From [Bacillus] enclensis (GTDB taxonomy: Bacteria; Bacillota; Bacilli; Bacillales; Bacillaceae_B), in assembly GCF_001456935.1 (NCBI RefSeq), contig NZ_KQ758483.1:868001-932000 (forward strand): a stretch of 64,000 bases of DNA, given 5' to 3'. This document shows positions 45,565-53,049 of the stretch, one piece after another (position 1 is the stretch's first letter; each line of letters begins with the position of its first letter). The notes under the pieces are model-generated. The model was not told the DNA's origin, did no database searches, and worked only from the letters and a program-made list of their open reading frames with translations. The translations under genes were made by a program, and so were the position numbers.

Positions 45565-46698
45565 TTAATCCCTCCCTATCTGCTTGATTACTTTTGGCAC
45601 TCTCATGATCAGTATCGTGCCTTTATCGGAAATGATATCGAGCGTCCCGTTTACAAAGTCCAGACGCTCCTCCATCCCTCTTAATCCGCAGCCTCTCGAC
45701 AAGTCTTTATCCTTGCTGAGACCGATGCCATTGTCTTTTACCTTTATCGTCAGTTCATTGTCATGATCTTCGATGGTTATTTCACATAAATCCGCCTTGC
45801 TGTGTTTCACGACGTTTGTGACGGCTTCTTTCAGGCACATGCTCAATATATTTTCAAGAAAGAGTGAAGTGGCTGGTATAGGGGTTTCTTCATCTATGAT
45901 CAATTCAATATCTGCCGCTTTAAGGATCTGTTTGATTCTGACCATTTCATCTTCCAGACGAATCCCGCGCATTTGTGAGACCATCGTCCTAACCTCAGAA
46001 AGTGCTGTCCTCGCTGTTTGCTGCACATCTTTCAACTCTTCTTTTGCCTGTTCGGGATCTTTGTGAATCAGTTTCCGAGCCAAGTCACTTTTTAAACCTA
46101 TGAGGGACAGCTTTTGCCCTAACGTATCATGCAGATCCCTTGCTATCCGCTGTCTTTCCTCTTGTTTGACAAGTTCTGATATCCGTTTATTCGCATCTTC
46201 CAACTTTTCTTCAAGCCAACCTTGTTTGTTGCGATTGTATATGTTGAAAGGAAGCAGGATTACACTGATCCAGATAATCAGGATGAACGGAATTTGGGAA
46301 AGAAAGAGAGCTGCCTGTTCAACGAATTTATAGTTGATCGATGCAGTTGTAAGTACAAGGTGAATAACATACAGCGTCAAGAAAGCGATTCGATTTTTTA
46401 TATTCCCGTTATAGTAAGCTATGTAAAATGCAAAATAAATAAAATTAAACTGAATGGTCATCGTGATGGAAATGGCAATTAATAAAGATGTCCACACATA
46501 TACCGGCCAATTTTTTGATAGGAAAGCAAGCCGTAAGAAAATAAAGAATAATATCGTCAGTGTTATGCCGACTATGATTTCAATTGAAGAAGATGATTGA
46601 AAGATAAAGTAAAAAGGGAGAATGCTTATGATACTCCAAATATAAGGTGAAATACCTGAGCTCTTTTGAATTTTAATCAATTTATCCGGAAGCTGCAC
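45565..46698 (-). CDS. desK: Sensor histidine kinase DesK
   Basis: This 377-residue kinase has four to five N-terminal membrane helices (SGISPYIW near the start; FNFIYFAFYIAYYNGNIKNR in the middle). A dimerisation domain of the HisKA_3 type carries the phospho-histidine in ERQRIARDLHDTLGQKLSLI, and the ATPase has KEAVTNVVKHS and KDNGIGL. The close match around the linker EKLEDANKRISELVKQEE points to DesK, the membrane-fluidity thermosensor. The GTG at 46698 matches the B. subtilis length; the frame continues to 46779. Confidence 0.87.
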   Translation of the reverse strand: MQLPDKLIKIQKSSGISPYIWSIISILPFYFIFQSSSSIEIIVGITLTILFFIFLRLAFLSKNWPVYVWTSLLIAISITMTIQFNFIYFAFYIAYYNGNIKNRIAFLTLYVIHLVLTTASINYKFVEQAALFLSQIPFILIIWISVILLPFNIYNRNKQGWLEEKLEDANKRISELVKQEERQRIARDLHDTLGQKLSLIGLKSDLARKLIHKDPEQAKEELKDVQQTARTALSEVRTMVSQMRGIRLEDEMVRIKQILKAADIELIIDEETPIPATSLFLENILSMCLKEAVTNVVKHSKADLCEITIEDHDNELTIKVKDNGIGLSKDKDLSRGCGLRGMEERLDFVNGTLDIISDKGTILIMRVPKVIKQIGRD

Positions 46699-46809
46699 GA
46701 TCAATACCCCGTTCGTATGAATGTTTGTTGTTATCTTACCATATCCGACATTGAAGTGATAAATGAAGAGCGTATACAATTGGGATGTATATGCTCTTCA
46801 ACATGACTT

Positions 46810-47007
46810 TTAGTATTTGCGGTTTTGGATGGCGATTTGTTTTAACATCAGTTCATGGGATTTTTTGATGATATCTGTAAGAACGTCGCCTTTGTATATT
46901 CTGCCAATCTTCGCTTTTTCCTGGTAATATTCAACAATTTCGTCCAATTGTTGAGCTGTTTCTTTGTCGACCCTGACGTTAAGCTGGATTCTATCATTGG
47001 TGCTCAT
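46810..47007 (-). CDS. Ribbon-helix-helix DNA-binding protein
   Basis: This 65-residue protein starts with a beta strand RIQLNVRVD, then two helices (KETAQQLDEIVEYYQE; KGDVLTDIIKKSHELM), the Arc/MetJ-type ribbon-helix-helix fold that binds DNA as a dimer. No toxin gene is next to it, so a toxin-antitoxin role is not supported. An 18-bp perfect palindrome overlaps its own promoter, which suggests autorepression. AGGGTTAAAC precedes the ATG, a weak ribosome site. Confidence 0.75.
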   Translation of the reverse strand: MSTNDRIQLNVRVDKETAQQLDEIVEYYQEKAKIGRIYKGDVLTDIIKKSHELMLKQIAIQNRKY

Positions 47008-47035
47008 AAAGTGTTTAACCCTCCAAAAAACGATG

Positions 47036-47053
47036 TGCTATCAATTGATAGCA
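47036..47053. promoter_or_regulatory. 18-bp perfect palindrome, probable operator of the RHH gene
   Basis: TGCTATCAATTGATAGCA is fully symmetric. It lies directly downstream of the -10 and 29 bp before the start codon, so a bound dimer would block transcription. Confidence 0.7.
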
Positions 47054-47055
47054 TC

Positions 47056-47064
47056 ATTATAGCA
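47056..47064 (-). promoter_or_regulatory. Extended -10 promoter of the RHH gene
   Basis: The minus strand reads TGCTATAAT: a perfect TATAAT with an extended TG. The -35 region is poor. Confidence 0.6.
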
Positions 47065-47136
47065 TACTCTTTCATTATGATACATCCTATTCCGACAATG
47101 TTTTCAGCAGTTTGATGTATTAAATCTTTTTTTGCA

Positions 47137-47173
47137 TAAAAAAACATCTTATCCAGAAAAGATAAGATGTTTA
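47137..47173 (-). terminator. Terminator of the DUF6509-like gene
   Basis: AACATCTTATC pairs with GATAAGATGTT around seven bases, followed on the minus strand by TTTTTTT. Confidence 0.9.
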
Positions 47174-47176
47174 CAG

Positions 47177-47461
47177 TCAATTGGTCACAGCTTCTTTGCA
47201 ATATTGCAGAAGTTGGGCTTCTTCATCTTCTTCCAATTCAAAATCGAGAATGGATTCAGAGTCTCTTTCAATGATTTGATATTGTGCAATACGTGACTCA
47301 TCTCCGTCTTGAACAAAGATGGCTTTTATATATAACCCGGACTCTGAATACATTTCATCGTCTTCAGGGACTTCAATCGCCAGCATCATTTCATGGCGGC
47401 TGCCGCTTAAGATACCTGTTGGATCTTTAAGTTCTTCCATAGTATGGCCAGTAATGATCAT
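47177..47461 (-). CDS. Small protein resembling DUF6509 family
   Basis: This 94-residue soluble acidic protein has the pattern MIITGHTMEELKDPTGILSG, then EVPEDDEMYSESGLYIKAIF and an acidic C-terminus (DFELEEDEEAQLLQYCKEA). I connect it with the DUF6509 family of Bacillaceae by memory; no function is known. The ATG at 47461 is preferred over 47482 because GGAAG precedes it and it begins the conserved part. It is a single gene with its own terminator. Confidence 0.6.
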   Translation of the reverse strand: MIITGHTMEELKDPTGILSGSRHEMMLAIEVPEDDEMYSESGLYIKAIFVQDGDESRIAQYQIIERDSESILDFELEEDEEAQLLQYCKEAVTN

Positions 47462-47615
47462 TAAAAAATATCTTCCTTTCACTTCGCATATCCCTCAATT
47501 ATACACTGGATCATAGTAAAAGAAAACCATGATGTCCCACTCATCTTTTTTAATAGGATTTGCTCCTGTCCTTCGATATAATGATAGTCGACAGTATCTT
47601 TAAGGAGCGACTAAA

Positions 47616-47924
47616 ATGAACAATAAAGAACTTGAAGACAAGATCATTTCAAACTATCAGAAAGACGAAAACATGATGATTCTTGTGTTTGCGCAGTGGT
47701 GCGTAAATAATGACCTTAACCCTGCAGACCTCTATAAAAAGGCCTATCCTGAACAAGCGGCAAACCCTGCACTTAAGCAGGGAATCGACCTGACTGTGCC
47801 GAAGGAGGAATCCGAAGAAATCGCCGACTCGACCCTGTTGGGCGTACTCTCCTTATTTGGCAATACAGACCTTGCCATTGTGGTATCAGAGGAAATGGCA
47901 AGGGTAAGGGATCAGAAGAGATAA
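47616..47924 (+). CDS. Conserved small protein, unknown
   Basis: I cannot name this 102-residue protein. It begins with a helical MNNKELEDKIISNYQKDENMM, has a single WCVNNDLNP segment, and ends with a charged helix. It is soluble and acidic. TAAGGAGCGAC precedes the ATG, and a TATAAT is found 35 bp further upstream (47577-47582), so it probably has its own promoter. A terminator follows and overlaps the end of the facing gene. Confidence 0.65.
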   Translation: MNNKELEDKIISNYQKDENMMILVFAQWCVNNDLNPADLYKKAYPEQAANPALKQGIDLTVPKEESEEIADSTLLGVLSLFGNTDLAIVVSEEMARVRDQKR

Positions 47925-47934
47925 TTCATCAGCT

Positions 47935-47967
47935 GCACCTCGAAAAGTGATCGGGGTGCTTACTTTT
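47935..47967 (+). terminator. Terminator after the small conserved gene
   Basis: GCACCTCGA pairs with TCGGGGTGC (one T-G pair) and is followed by TTACTTTTTT. It runs into the last codons of the opposing gene. Confidence 0.75.
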
Positions 47968-48424
47968 TTCCTGAAACTTTTTCAAGCAGTCCAGAAAGAT
48001 ACGAATATACCTCTTCAACCGCTTCCTTCAACGTCATATTACTATGATAAGAAGGAAGATCATTAATGGAAAGATTCACATCCCACAAGCCGTCTTCTCC
48101 GTTAAAAAGAAGATTATATCCCTTCTTCCCATGCAGCGTACTTTCGAAGAAGGAGACGATCTCTTCTCTGTACTTCTTTTGCAACTTCAACCCGAACATG
48201 GCATCGTAATGGCCGAACAGGTCATCAAGTTCCATTGACAGTCCGTCAATCTTAATCTTATCGAACTCATCTGACTCAATGAAAATGTATTCATTTTCAT
48301 TAGATTTCAGGTACTCCAAAGCCTCCTCCAAAAATGAAGAAGATACCTGTCTTATCAATTCATCGGTCTCTTTATTACATAATTCGACTTTAAGTGTGTC
48401 AAATTTCAATTTGTCATTTCCCAT
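47960..48424 (-). CDS. Uncharacterised soluble protein
   Basis: I do not recognise this 154-residue protein. It is acidic and soluble, with MGNDKLKFDTLKVEL at the start, EYIFIESDEFDKIKIDGL in the middle and a helical end (LKEAVEEVYSYLSGLLEKV). The ATG at 48424 is preferred to 48442, because the GAGGA between them is its ribosome site. It begins 22 bp after exoA ends, so it is probably co-transcribed with that DNA-repair gene; no functional link is known. Confidence 0.65.
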   Translation of the reverse strand: MGNDKLKFDTLKVELCNKETDELIRQVSSSFLEEALEYLKSNENEYIFIESDEFDKIKIDGLSMELDDLFGHYDAMFGLKLQKKYREEIVSFFESTLHGKKGYNLLFNGEDGLWDVNLSINDLPSYHSNMTLKEAVEEVYSYLSGLLEKVSGKK

Positions 48425-48446
48425 ACATATTCCTCGCTTCATTCAG

Positions 48447-49211
48447 TTAATTAATTGTCTCGTCCAACTCCAAGTATACAGGACAATGATCGCTGCCCAA
48501 TATTGTACAATGAATGTCTGCATCTTTAATACTAACAGACATTCGCTCTGACATAATAAAATAATCGATGCGCCATCCAATGTTCCTTTCCCTGACCTTG
48601 CTCATATAGCTCCACCATGTATAGGATTCATCTTTGTCAGGATATAAATACCTGAATGTATCGACAAAACCTGATTCAAGAAACAGAGTCATCTTACCTC
48701 GCTCCACATCCGTGAACCCGGAATTACCACGGTTTGCGCGGTCATTCTTAAGATCTATCTCTTTATGCGCGACATTCAGATCCCCGCAGAGGATCACCGG
48801 CTTTGTCCGATCAAGTTCCATCAGATAATCCCGGAGCGTATCTTCCCATTGCAGTCTTTCATCCAGTCTCGACAAATCTCTTTTTGAATTTGGCGTGTAT
48901 ACATTTACAAGATAGAAGCGTTCAAACTCACAGGTGATGATCCTGCCCTCAGGCTCAGTTTCCCCCTCCTGTAAACTATATGATACTGAGAGGGGCTTCT
49001 TTTTAGTGAAAACAGCCGTTCCCGAGTATCCTTTCCGTTCAGCGTAATTCCAGTATTGTTCATACCCCGGCAGCTCCAGGTCGATTTGCCCCTCCTGGAG
49101 TTTCGTTTCCTGGATACAGAAAATATCTGCATTGACTTCCTTAAAGTAATCCAGGAATCCTTTTTTTACACAGGCTCTTATTCCATTTACATTCCACGAA
49201 ACTAATTTCAT
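48447..49211 (-). CDS. exoA: Exodeoxyribonuclease III / AP endonuclease ExoA
   Basis: This 254-residue enzyme of the Xth/APE1 fold has SWNVNGIRA at the start, IFCIQETKLQ (metal-binding Glu), CGDLNVAHKEIDL and the final IHCTILGSDHCPV with the catalytic Asp-His. It incises DNA at abasic sites and degrades 3' blocked ends. GGAGATTTTC precedes the ATG at a somewhat long distance. A striking AT-rich inverted repeat lies upstream. Confidence 0.95.
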   Translation of the reverse strand: MKLVSWNVNGIRACVKKGFLDYFKEVNADIFCIQETKLQEGQIDLELPGYEQYWNYAERKGYSGTAVFTKKKPLSVSYSLQEGETEPEGRIITCEFERFYLVNVYTPNSKRDLSRLDERLQWEDTLRDYLMELDRTKPVILCGDLNVAHKEIDLKNDRANRGNSGFTDVERGKMTLFLESGFVDTFRYLYPDKDESYTWWSYMSKVRERNIGWRIDYFIMSERMSVSIKDADIHCTILGSDHCPVYLELDETIN

Positions 49212-49283
49212 TGTAGTTTGAAAATCTCCTTTTTCTATTCATTTCTCTGCTGTTATCGTAACATAACAGGCTATAAATCTATT

Positions 49284-49331
49284 ATTATTCTAAAATAATA
49301 TAGAGTAAATTGTTTATTATTTTAGAATAAT
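49284..49331. repeat. AT-rich 17-bp inverted repeat upstream of exoA
   Basis: Arms 49284-49300 (ATTATTCTAAAATAATA) and 49315-49331 (TATTATTTTAGAATAAT) are perfectly complementary, with a 14-bp centre. It lies about 75-120 bp before the exoA start. No T run or G/C stem is present, so it is more likely a protein site than a terminator. Confidence 0.6.
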
Positions 49332-49484
49332 ATCGATATTTTCTCGATATACAATGCTTGGTGTAAGGAATGAGCGAAGTGATTTAGACTTCTCAACTTC
49401 TTTGATCCCATTTTTGATTTCCGGACAAAACTTTACTTTCCTCGGGCTCCCGTTATCCACCTTCTTCATATTCAGGGAAAGAAC

Positions 49485-49720
49485 TGTCCAGCTGCTGGGC
49501 TTAGAGGCACATGACTTAAGCCACACGCATCTCTTAAAAGCTCTTCCGCATTTCTAATAGGTGTCTGCGTTTCGCACTCCAATCAACCGCTGGAACAGGT
49601 AATGAAAAAGGATACGTTTACGCATTATCAACCTGATTTAGCAAAACACCATACTCACTTTTTAACAAATAAAAAACCGGACTACTTTGCATCTTGGGAA
49701 GCAATGTAGTCCGGTTTTTT
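49485..49720 (-). repeat. Palindromic element, copy 4 (rearranged, reverse orientation)
   Basis: In the 527-bp gap 49212-49738, the order in reverse is a shortened inner element (49485-49553, GTCCAGCTGCTGGGCTTAGA to CTTCCGCATTTC), a short core arm (CGCACTCCAATCAACCGCTG, 49571-49590) and the hairpin (49671-49720). Terminal repeats are not visible. Confidence 0.7.
49671..49720 (-). terminator. Hairpin of repeat copy 4, probable terminator of the helicase gene
   Basis: AAAAAACCGGACTACTTTGC pairs with GCAATGTAGTCCGGTTTTTT. The stem sequence differs from other copies but stays paired. It lies 19 bp past the stop codon of the minus-strand helicase. Confidence 0.85.
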
Positions 49721-49738
49721 ATAGACTTACGTTTCTCA

Positions 49739-51136
49739 TTAGTTTTTTGGTTTTGTTGGACGGGCTGCCGGCTTTTTGTTGGACTTAGCACGTTGGTTAG
49801 TGACTTTTTTTCGTTCTTTATTCTCTTTTATCGATGGTCTTGCTGTTTCACGCGAGGCCTTTTCCGATTTTTTATTTCCCGGCCGTTTTCCGTAAAATCC
49901 TTCTTTTTCAGCATTTTGCTCTTTGCTGCTTGTCTTTGTCGAATTGTTTCGGTTTGATGAAGGTCTTTTTCCTTTATTTTTTTTCTTTTTGGATGTTGAG
50001 TTTTCTTTATCTTTAAGGGAGATGGTGTTCCCTAAATTTTGTTTTTGAATTCTCGACTGTAAATCACTTTCAATTTTATCGAGTAACGGCCTGTCTTCTG
50101 AAGTATAGAGAGTATAGGATAAACCTTCTGCTCCAGCTCTTCCTGTCCTGCCTATCCGGTGGGTATATGTTTCGGTATTTTCAGGAATATCATAGTTGAA
50201 GACATGGGTAACCCCTTCGATATCCAGTCCACGGGAAGCTACATCGGTTGCGACCAGGAAAGGTATTTCCCCTTTTCTGAACGCTTCCATCACTTCTTCA
50301 CGTTTATCCTGAGGAATATCACCATGAAGTTCGCCCGCTTGAGTTCCGTTTGATTTAAGAACTTGATAAAGTTTCGAGACCCTTCTTTTGGTCCGGCAGA
50401 ATATTACTGCCTTTTTCGGATTGAATGCATCCACTAATTGAAGAATCGTTTCCTGTTTTGCTTTATCCACCGTGAAGATGGCAAATTGATTAATTGAAGA
50501 AGGAGCGGCTTTTTCTTCGATCTCGATAGTTTTTGGCTCTTTCATATATTTAAGGGCCAATTTTTTGACAGGTGCCGGCATGGTGGCTGAAAACAGCATC
50601 ATCTGCCTTGAACGAGGTGTTGATTTTATGATTTCCTCTACTTTATTCAAAAAACCGATCTGGAGCATTTGATCTGCTTCATCCAACACAAAAAATCGTA
50701 CATGCGAAAGGTCCAGATTCCCACGTTTGATTTGATCCAATACCCGGCCCGGCGTACCGACAAGATAAGCCGGATTTTTTTGAAGCTCTTCTAGTTCCTG
50801 CTCATGACTTTGACCGCCGTACATTGCTAAGATGTCCGTATTCTTTTGTTTCTTTGTCAGTTGTTTTAAAACATCCGCAACTTGTATGGTCAATTCTCTG
50901 GTCGGAGTGACAATGATACCCTGGATGTGGCTGCCGCCCTTTTTACTTTTTTCAAGTATCGGCAAGGCAAATGCATATGTTTTTCCAGAACCGGTTTGGG
51001 CTTTTGCCATGACATCCCGGCCTTTCATTACTTCCGGAATGACTTCCCTCTGAATGGGTGTCGGTTTCACAATGCCCATCTTCGACAGTGTTTTATCCAT
51101 TTCTTCTGAAATCCCTAAGGATCTAAATATATTCAA
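49739..51136 (-). CDS. DEAD-box RNA helicase with basic C-terminal tail
   Basis: This 465-residue helicase has the Q-motif (KPTPIQREVIP), Walker A AQTGSGKT, PTREL, VLDEADQML, SAT, ATDVASRGLDIEGV and HRIGRTGRAG. The last ~90 residues are rich in Lys, Arg, Ser and Asn with no fold, probably an RNA-binding tail. Family members help ribosome assembly and mRNA decay in the cold. It could be a CshB- or YfmL-like protein; I cannot tell which. The gene is alone, with a repeat-borne terminator. Confidence 0.9.
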   Translation of the reverse strand: MNIFRSLGISEEMDKTLSKMGIVKPTPIQREVIPEVMKGRDVMAKAQTGSGKTYAFALPILEKSKKGGSHIQGIIVTPTRELTIQVADVLKQLTKKQKNTDILAMYGGQSHEQELEELQKNPAYLVGTPGRVLDQIKRGNLDLSHVRFFVLDEADQMLQIGFLNKVEEIIKSTPRSRQMMLFSATMPAPVKKLALKYMKEPKTIEIEEKAAPSSINQFAIFTVDKAKQETILQLVDAFNPKKAVIFCRTKRRVSKLYQVLKSNGTQAGELHGDIPQDKREEVMEAFRKGEIPFLVATDVASRGLDIEGVTHVFNYDIPENTETYTHRIGRTGRAGAEGLSYTLYTSEDRPLLDKIESDLQSRIQKQNLGNTISLKDKENSTSKKKKNKGKRPSSNRNNSTKTSSKEQNAEKEGFYGKRPGNKKSEKASRETARPSIKENKERKKVTNQRAKSNKKPAARPTKPKN

Positions 51137-51213
51137 GTACAGTTCCTACTTTCTTTTGCTAGTAATCGTTCGCTTATTAATATTGAAGGTTTCAGTGTTA
51201 AAAATCAATAGGA

Positions 51214-51250
51214 TAAAAAAAGAAGAAGCCTCATTTGACTCCTTCTTTAG
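51214..51250 (-). terminator. Terminator after the DsrE gene group
   Basis: AGAAG and CTTCT pair with a wider A/T-rich extension (AAAGAAG/CTTCTTT), followed on the minus strand by TTTTTTTAT. It lies seven bases after the stop of the small frame at 51257. Confidence 0.65.
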
Positions 51251-51256
51251 AAAAGC

Positions 51257-51409
51257 TTATTCAATAATAAGATGACTCCTGCCAGGAGCCACAGCCACAA
51301 GCCCGGTCATATAGGCGGTATATATCGTTTGCGGCTTTTCTTTGAAGATTTGCTTCATGTCCCATTTCCACAATTCGATTTCTTCCAGTTCATATTCTCC
51401 ATCCTTACT
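51257..51409 (-). CDS. Possible small gene or gene remnant at the end of the DsrE operon
   Basis: An open frame of 50 codons reads EYELEEIELWKWDMKQIFKE, then KPQTIYTAYMTGLVAVAPGR near the end. Its composition looks like real protein, and it stops just before a terminator. There is no ATG at its front, only TTG (51373) or CTG, and a stop codon lies directly upstream. It may be a short protein with a TTG start or the tail of a broken gene. No family was recognised. Confidence 0.4.
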   Translation of the reverse strand, partial: SKDGEYELEEIELWKWDMKQIFKEKPQTIYTAYMTGLVAVAPGRSHLIIE

Positions 51410-51417
51410 TTAAGATA

Positions 51418-51798
51418 CTAAAAATGAACAAACAAATCCGCTGAATTACTTTCATTCAGCACCCACTTGATGGGAACCTGCTCGGCAGGGTAGATAAGAT
51501 CCAATTTTTCATGATGGTCAGCATCCACTATATAAAATCGCACTCCGGCTTCCGCTGCCAGCTCAACCAGCTCGTTGATTGTCGGTGCATTGAATGCATC
51601 GAGTGCCTGTGATAAATATTCAATTCCTTTCGATGGCTTAGGGACAAAGTTGTTTGTCAAAATGTTGACACCCTTCCTTGAGAATGCCAATATAACATCT
51701 GCACCAGAGGAGGCTGCACCTACTGCGATATTCAGCGGAGGATAAACAGACTCCAATTCATCATGAAGTGCGAGTACTACAACTTTTCTTTCAGGCAT
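51418..51798 (-). CDS. DsrE/DsrF-like protein without the catalytic cysteine
   Basis: This 126-residue alpha/beta protein begins MPERKVVVLALHDELESVYP and continues with IAVGAASSGADVILAFSRKG, the layout of DsrE-family sulfur-relay proteins. It lacks the cysteine found in its neighbours (GCQ), so it may be a structural or regulatory subunit. It begins 17 bp after the next DsrE gene, in one operon. Confidence 0.75.
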   Translation of the reverse strand: MPERKVVVLALHDELESVYPPLNIAVGAASSGADVILAFSRKGVNILTNNFVPKPSKGIEYLSQALDAFNAPTINELVELAAEAGVRFYIVDADHHEKLDLIYPAEQVPIKWVLNESNSADLFVHF

Positions 51799-51814
51799 AC
51801 CGGATTGCCCCCCT

Positions 51815-52156
51815 TCAATAGCTTAATACTGCATCAGCTCCATAAGCAATCTCAAGAAACGTGACGACACCAGCCAATTCAACACCATCGACTAATTCTA
51901 ATCCATCTGCCACAAGAATGTTCAATTGGCAGCCGTAGAGTCCGATCCCTAAGGAATGTGCCTGTTGAAGCAATTTCTCCATATCCACTCCATGGGACCT
52001 CTCCAGTTTCTGCGTGTACCGTTTATCCAATACATATGCTCCATCCAAATCGAAGAAAATCATTACCTCATCGCCGCTTTTCTTTCGCTCGATACCCTCT
52101 TTGATCACATAGGGAGCATTAGAACTTAAAGTGACAAAATAGACCCATCTCTTCAT
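51815..52156 (-). CDS. DsrE-family protein with conserved cysteine
   Basis: This 113-residue protein has the DsrE fold: MKRWVYFVTLSSNAPYVIKE, GDEVMIFFDLDGAYVLDK, and a cysteine in GIGLYGCQLNIL. The family moves sulfur as persulfide on that cysteine. It comes after the larger DsrE gene (52251-52646) but a terminator-like hairpin lies between, so it may be expressed at a lower level or from its own promoter. Confidence 0.8.
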   Translation of the reverse strand: MKRWVYFVTLSSNAPYVIKEGIERKKSGDEVMIFFDLDGAYVLDKRYTQKLERSHGVDMEKLLQQAHSLGIGLYGCQLNILVADGLELVDGVELAGVVTFLEIAYGADAVLSY

Positions 52157-52204
52157 AAGGTACCACTTCTTCCAATGGATTCTGTTTAAAACAGTTTTTA
52201 AAAG

Positions 52205-52231
52205 AGAGCTATTGGAAAACCCAATAGCTCT
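52205..52231 (-). terminator. Hairpin after the DsrE gene at 52251
   Basis: AGAGCTATTGG pairs perfectly with CCAATAGCTCT around AAAAC, followed on the minus strand by CTTTTAAAAAC. Confidence 0.7.
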
Positions 52232-52250
52232 TCTTATACTGAATTTTCAA

Positions 52251-52646
52251 TTAGAATGTTAATGTAACATCTGCATCTTTGGCAAATTCTAAGAATGTGA
52301 CGGCTCCGCCTACTTCTATTCCGTCTACAAAAGCTTCTTTATCCAGTCCCATGACGTCCATAGTCATTTGACAACCAATAAATCGAACACCCATTTCTTT
52401 CGCCATTTCTACAAGCTCAGGAATGGCCGGTACATTTGCTTTAGTGAACCCTTCTTGGAAATGTTCTTTACCTTCAGGCATCGGCAGCTGTTGATGGGCT
52501 TCTTTATGAATTAAATTTAACCCTTCGAATGTGAAGAAAATAGCTACCTCCTGATCTGTTGCAGCTGCTGCCGTTGCAATGTTATAAACCTTATACGCAT
52601 CAAATAATCCACCATTACTAGCGATGATTGCTACTTTTTTACTCAT
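52251..52646 (-). CDS. DsrE-family peroxiredoxin-like protein (YrkE type)
   Basis: This 131-residue protein of the DsrE/DsrF/DrsH group has KVAIIASNGGLFDAYKVYNI, EVAIFFTFEGLNLI and the cysteine in FIGCQMTMDVMG, followed by a hydrophobic end. In B. subtilis the related YrkE is part of a persulfide-responsive group together with rhodaneses. A CsoR/CstR-like operator lies about 30 bp before the start codon, and AGGAGG precedes the ATG. Confidence 0.83.
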   Translation of the reverse strand: MSKKVAIIASNGGLFDAYKVYNIATAAAATDQEVAIFFTFEGLNLIHKEAHQQLPMPEGKEHFQEGFTKANVPAIPELVEMAKEMGVRFIGCQMTMDVMGLDKEAFVDGIEVGGAVTFLEFAKDADVTLTF

Positions 52647-52676
52647 ATCATAATTCCTCCTGTTAGTTAAATTTAA

Positions 52677-52692
52677 TACCTAATAGGGTATA
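52677..52692. promoter_or_regulatory. CsoR/CstR-like operator 1
   Basis: ATACCTAATAGGGTAT, an ATACC-N6-GGTAT inverted repeat, directly in front of the DsrE gene. It has the pattern of operators used by persulfide-sensing CsoR-family repressors. It recurs at 53055-53070. Confidence 0.65.
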
Positions 52693-52709
52693 AATGCACT
52701 CAAAAAAAT

Positions 52710-53003
52710 TTATTTGACTTCGCCTTCCCAGGCCATCATTCCACCAGTCATATTTATAACTTTAAACCCTTGATTTTCAAGGATCTGAGCAGCTCGTCCA
52801 CTTCGTCCGCCCGAACGGCAGACCATGATATATTCCTTGGACTTATCCAGTTCATCCATCCGTGATTCAATCGATCCAAGTGGGATATGCTTGGCGTCAG
52901 GGATCATACCAGCTGCTACTTCATCATCCTCCCGGACATCGATTATATTAGGTTCATCATTTTTTAGTAATTCCTGTACTTCTTTTGTTGATAATTCTTT
53001 CAT
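52710..53003 (-). CDS. Single-domain rhodanese sulfurtransferase
   Basis: This 97-residue rhodanese has NIIDVREDDEVAAGMIPDAK, the active cysteine in MVCRSGGRSGRAA, and ends MTGGMMAWEGEVK. It takes sulfane sulfur as persulfide and passes it on, in the cytoplasm. The frame extends to 53102, but the ATG at 53003 has AGGAGG and is the family start. It is expressed from a promoter whose spacer is filled by a CstR-like operator. Confidence 0.9.
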   Translation of the reverse strand: MKELSTKEVQELLKNDEPNIIDVREDDEVAAGMIPDAKHIPLGSIESRMDELDKSKEYIMVCRSGGRSGRAAQILENQGFKVINMTGGMMAWEGEVK

Positions 53004-53049
53004 AAGTAAATTCCTCCTGTAGAAAGATTCATAATTTGTTCTTGAGTTA

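Noticed and set aside
46810-47007. RHH protein as the antitoxin of a toxin-antitoxin pair
   Set aside because: No toxin-like gene is adjacent; both neighbours are separate units with their own signals.
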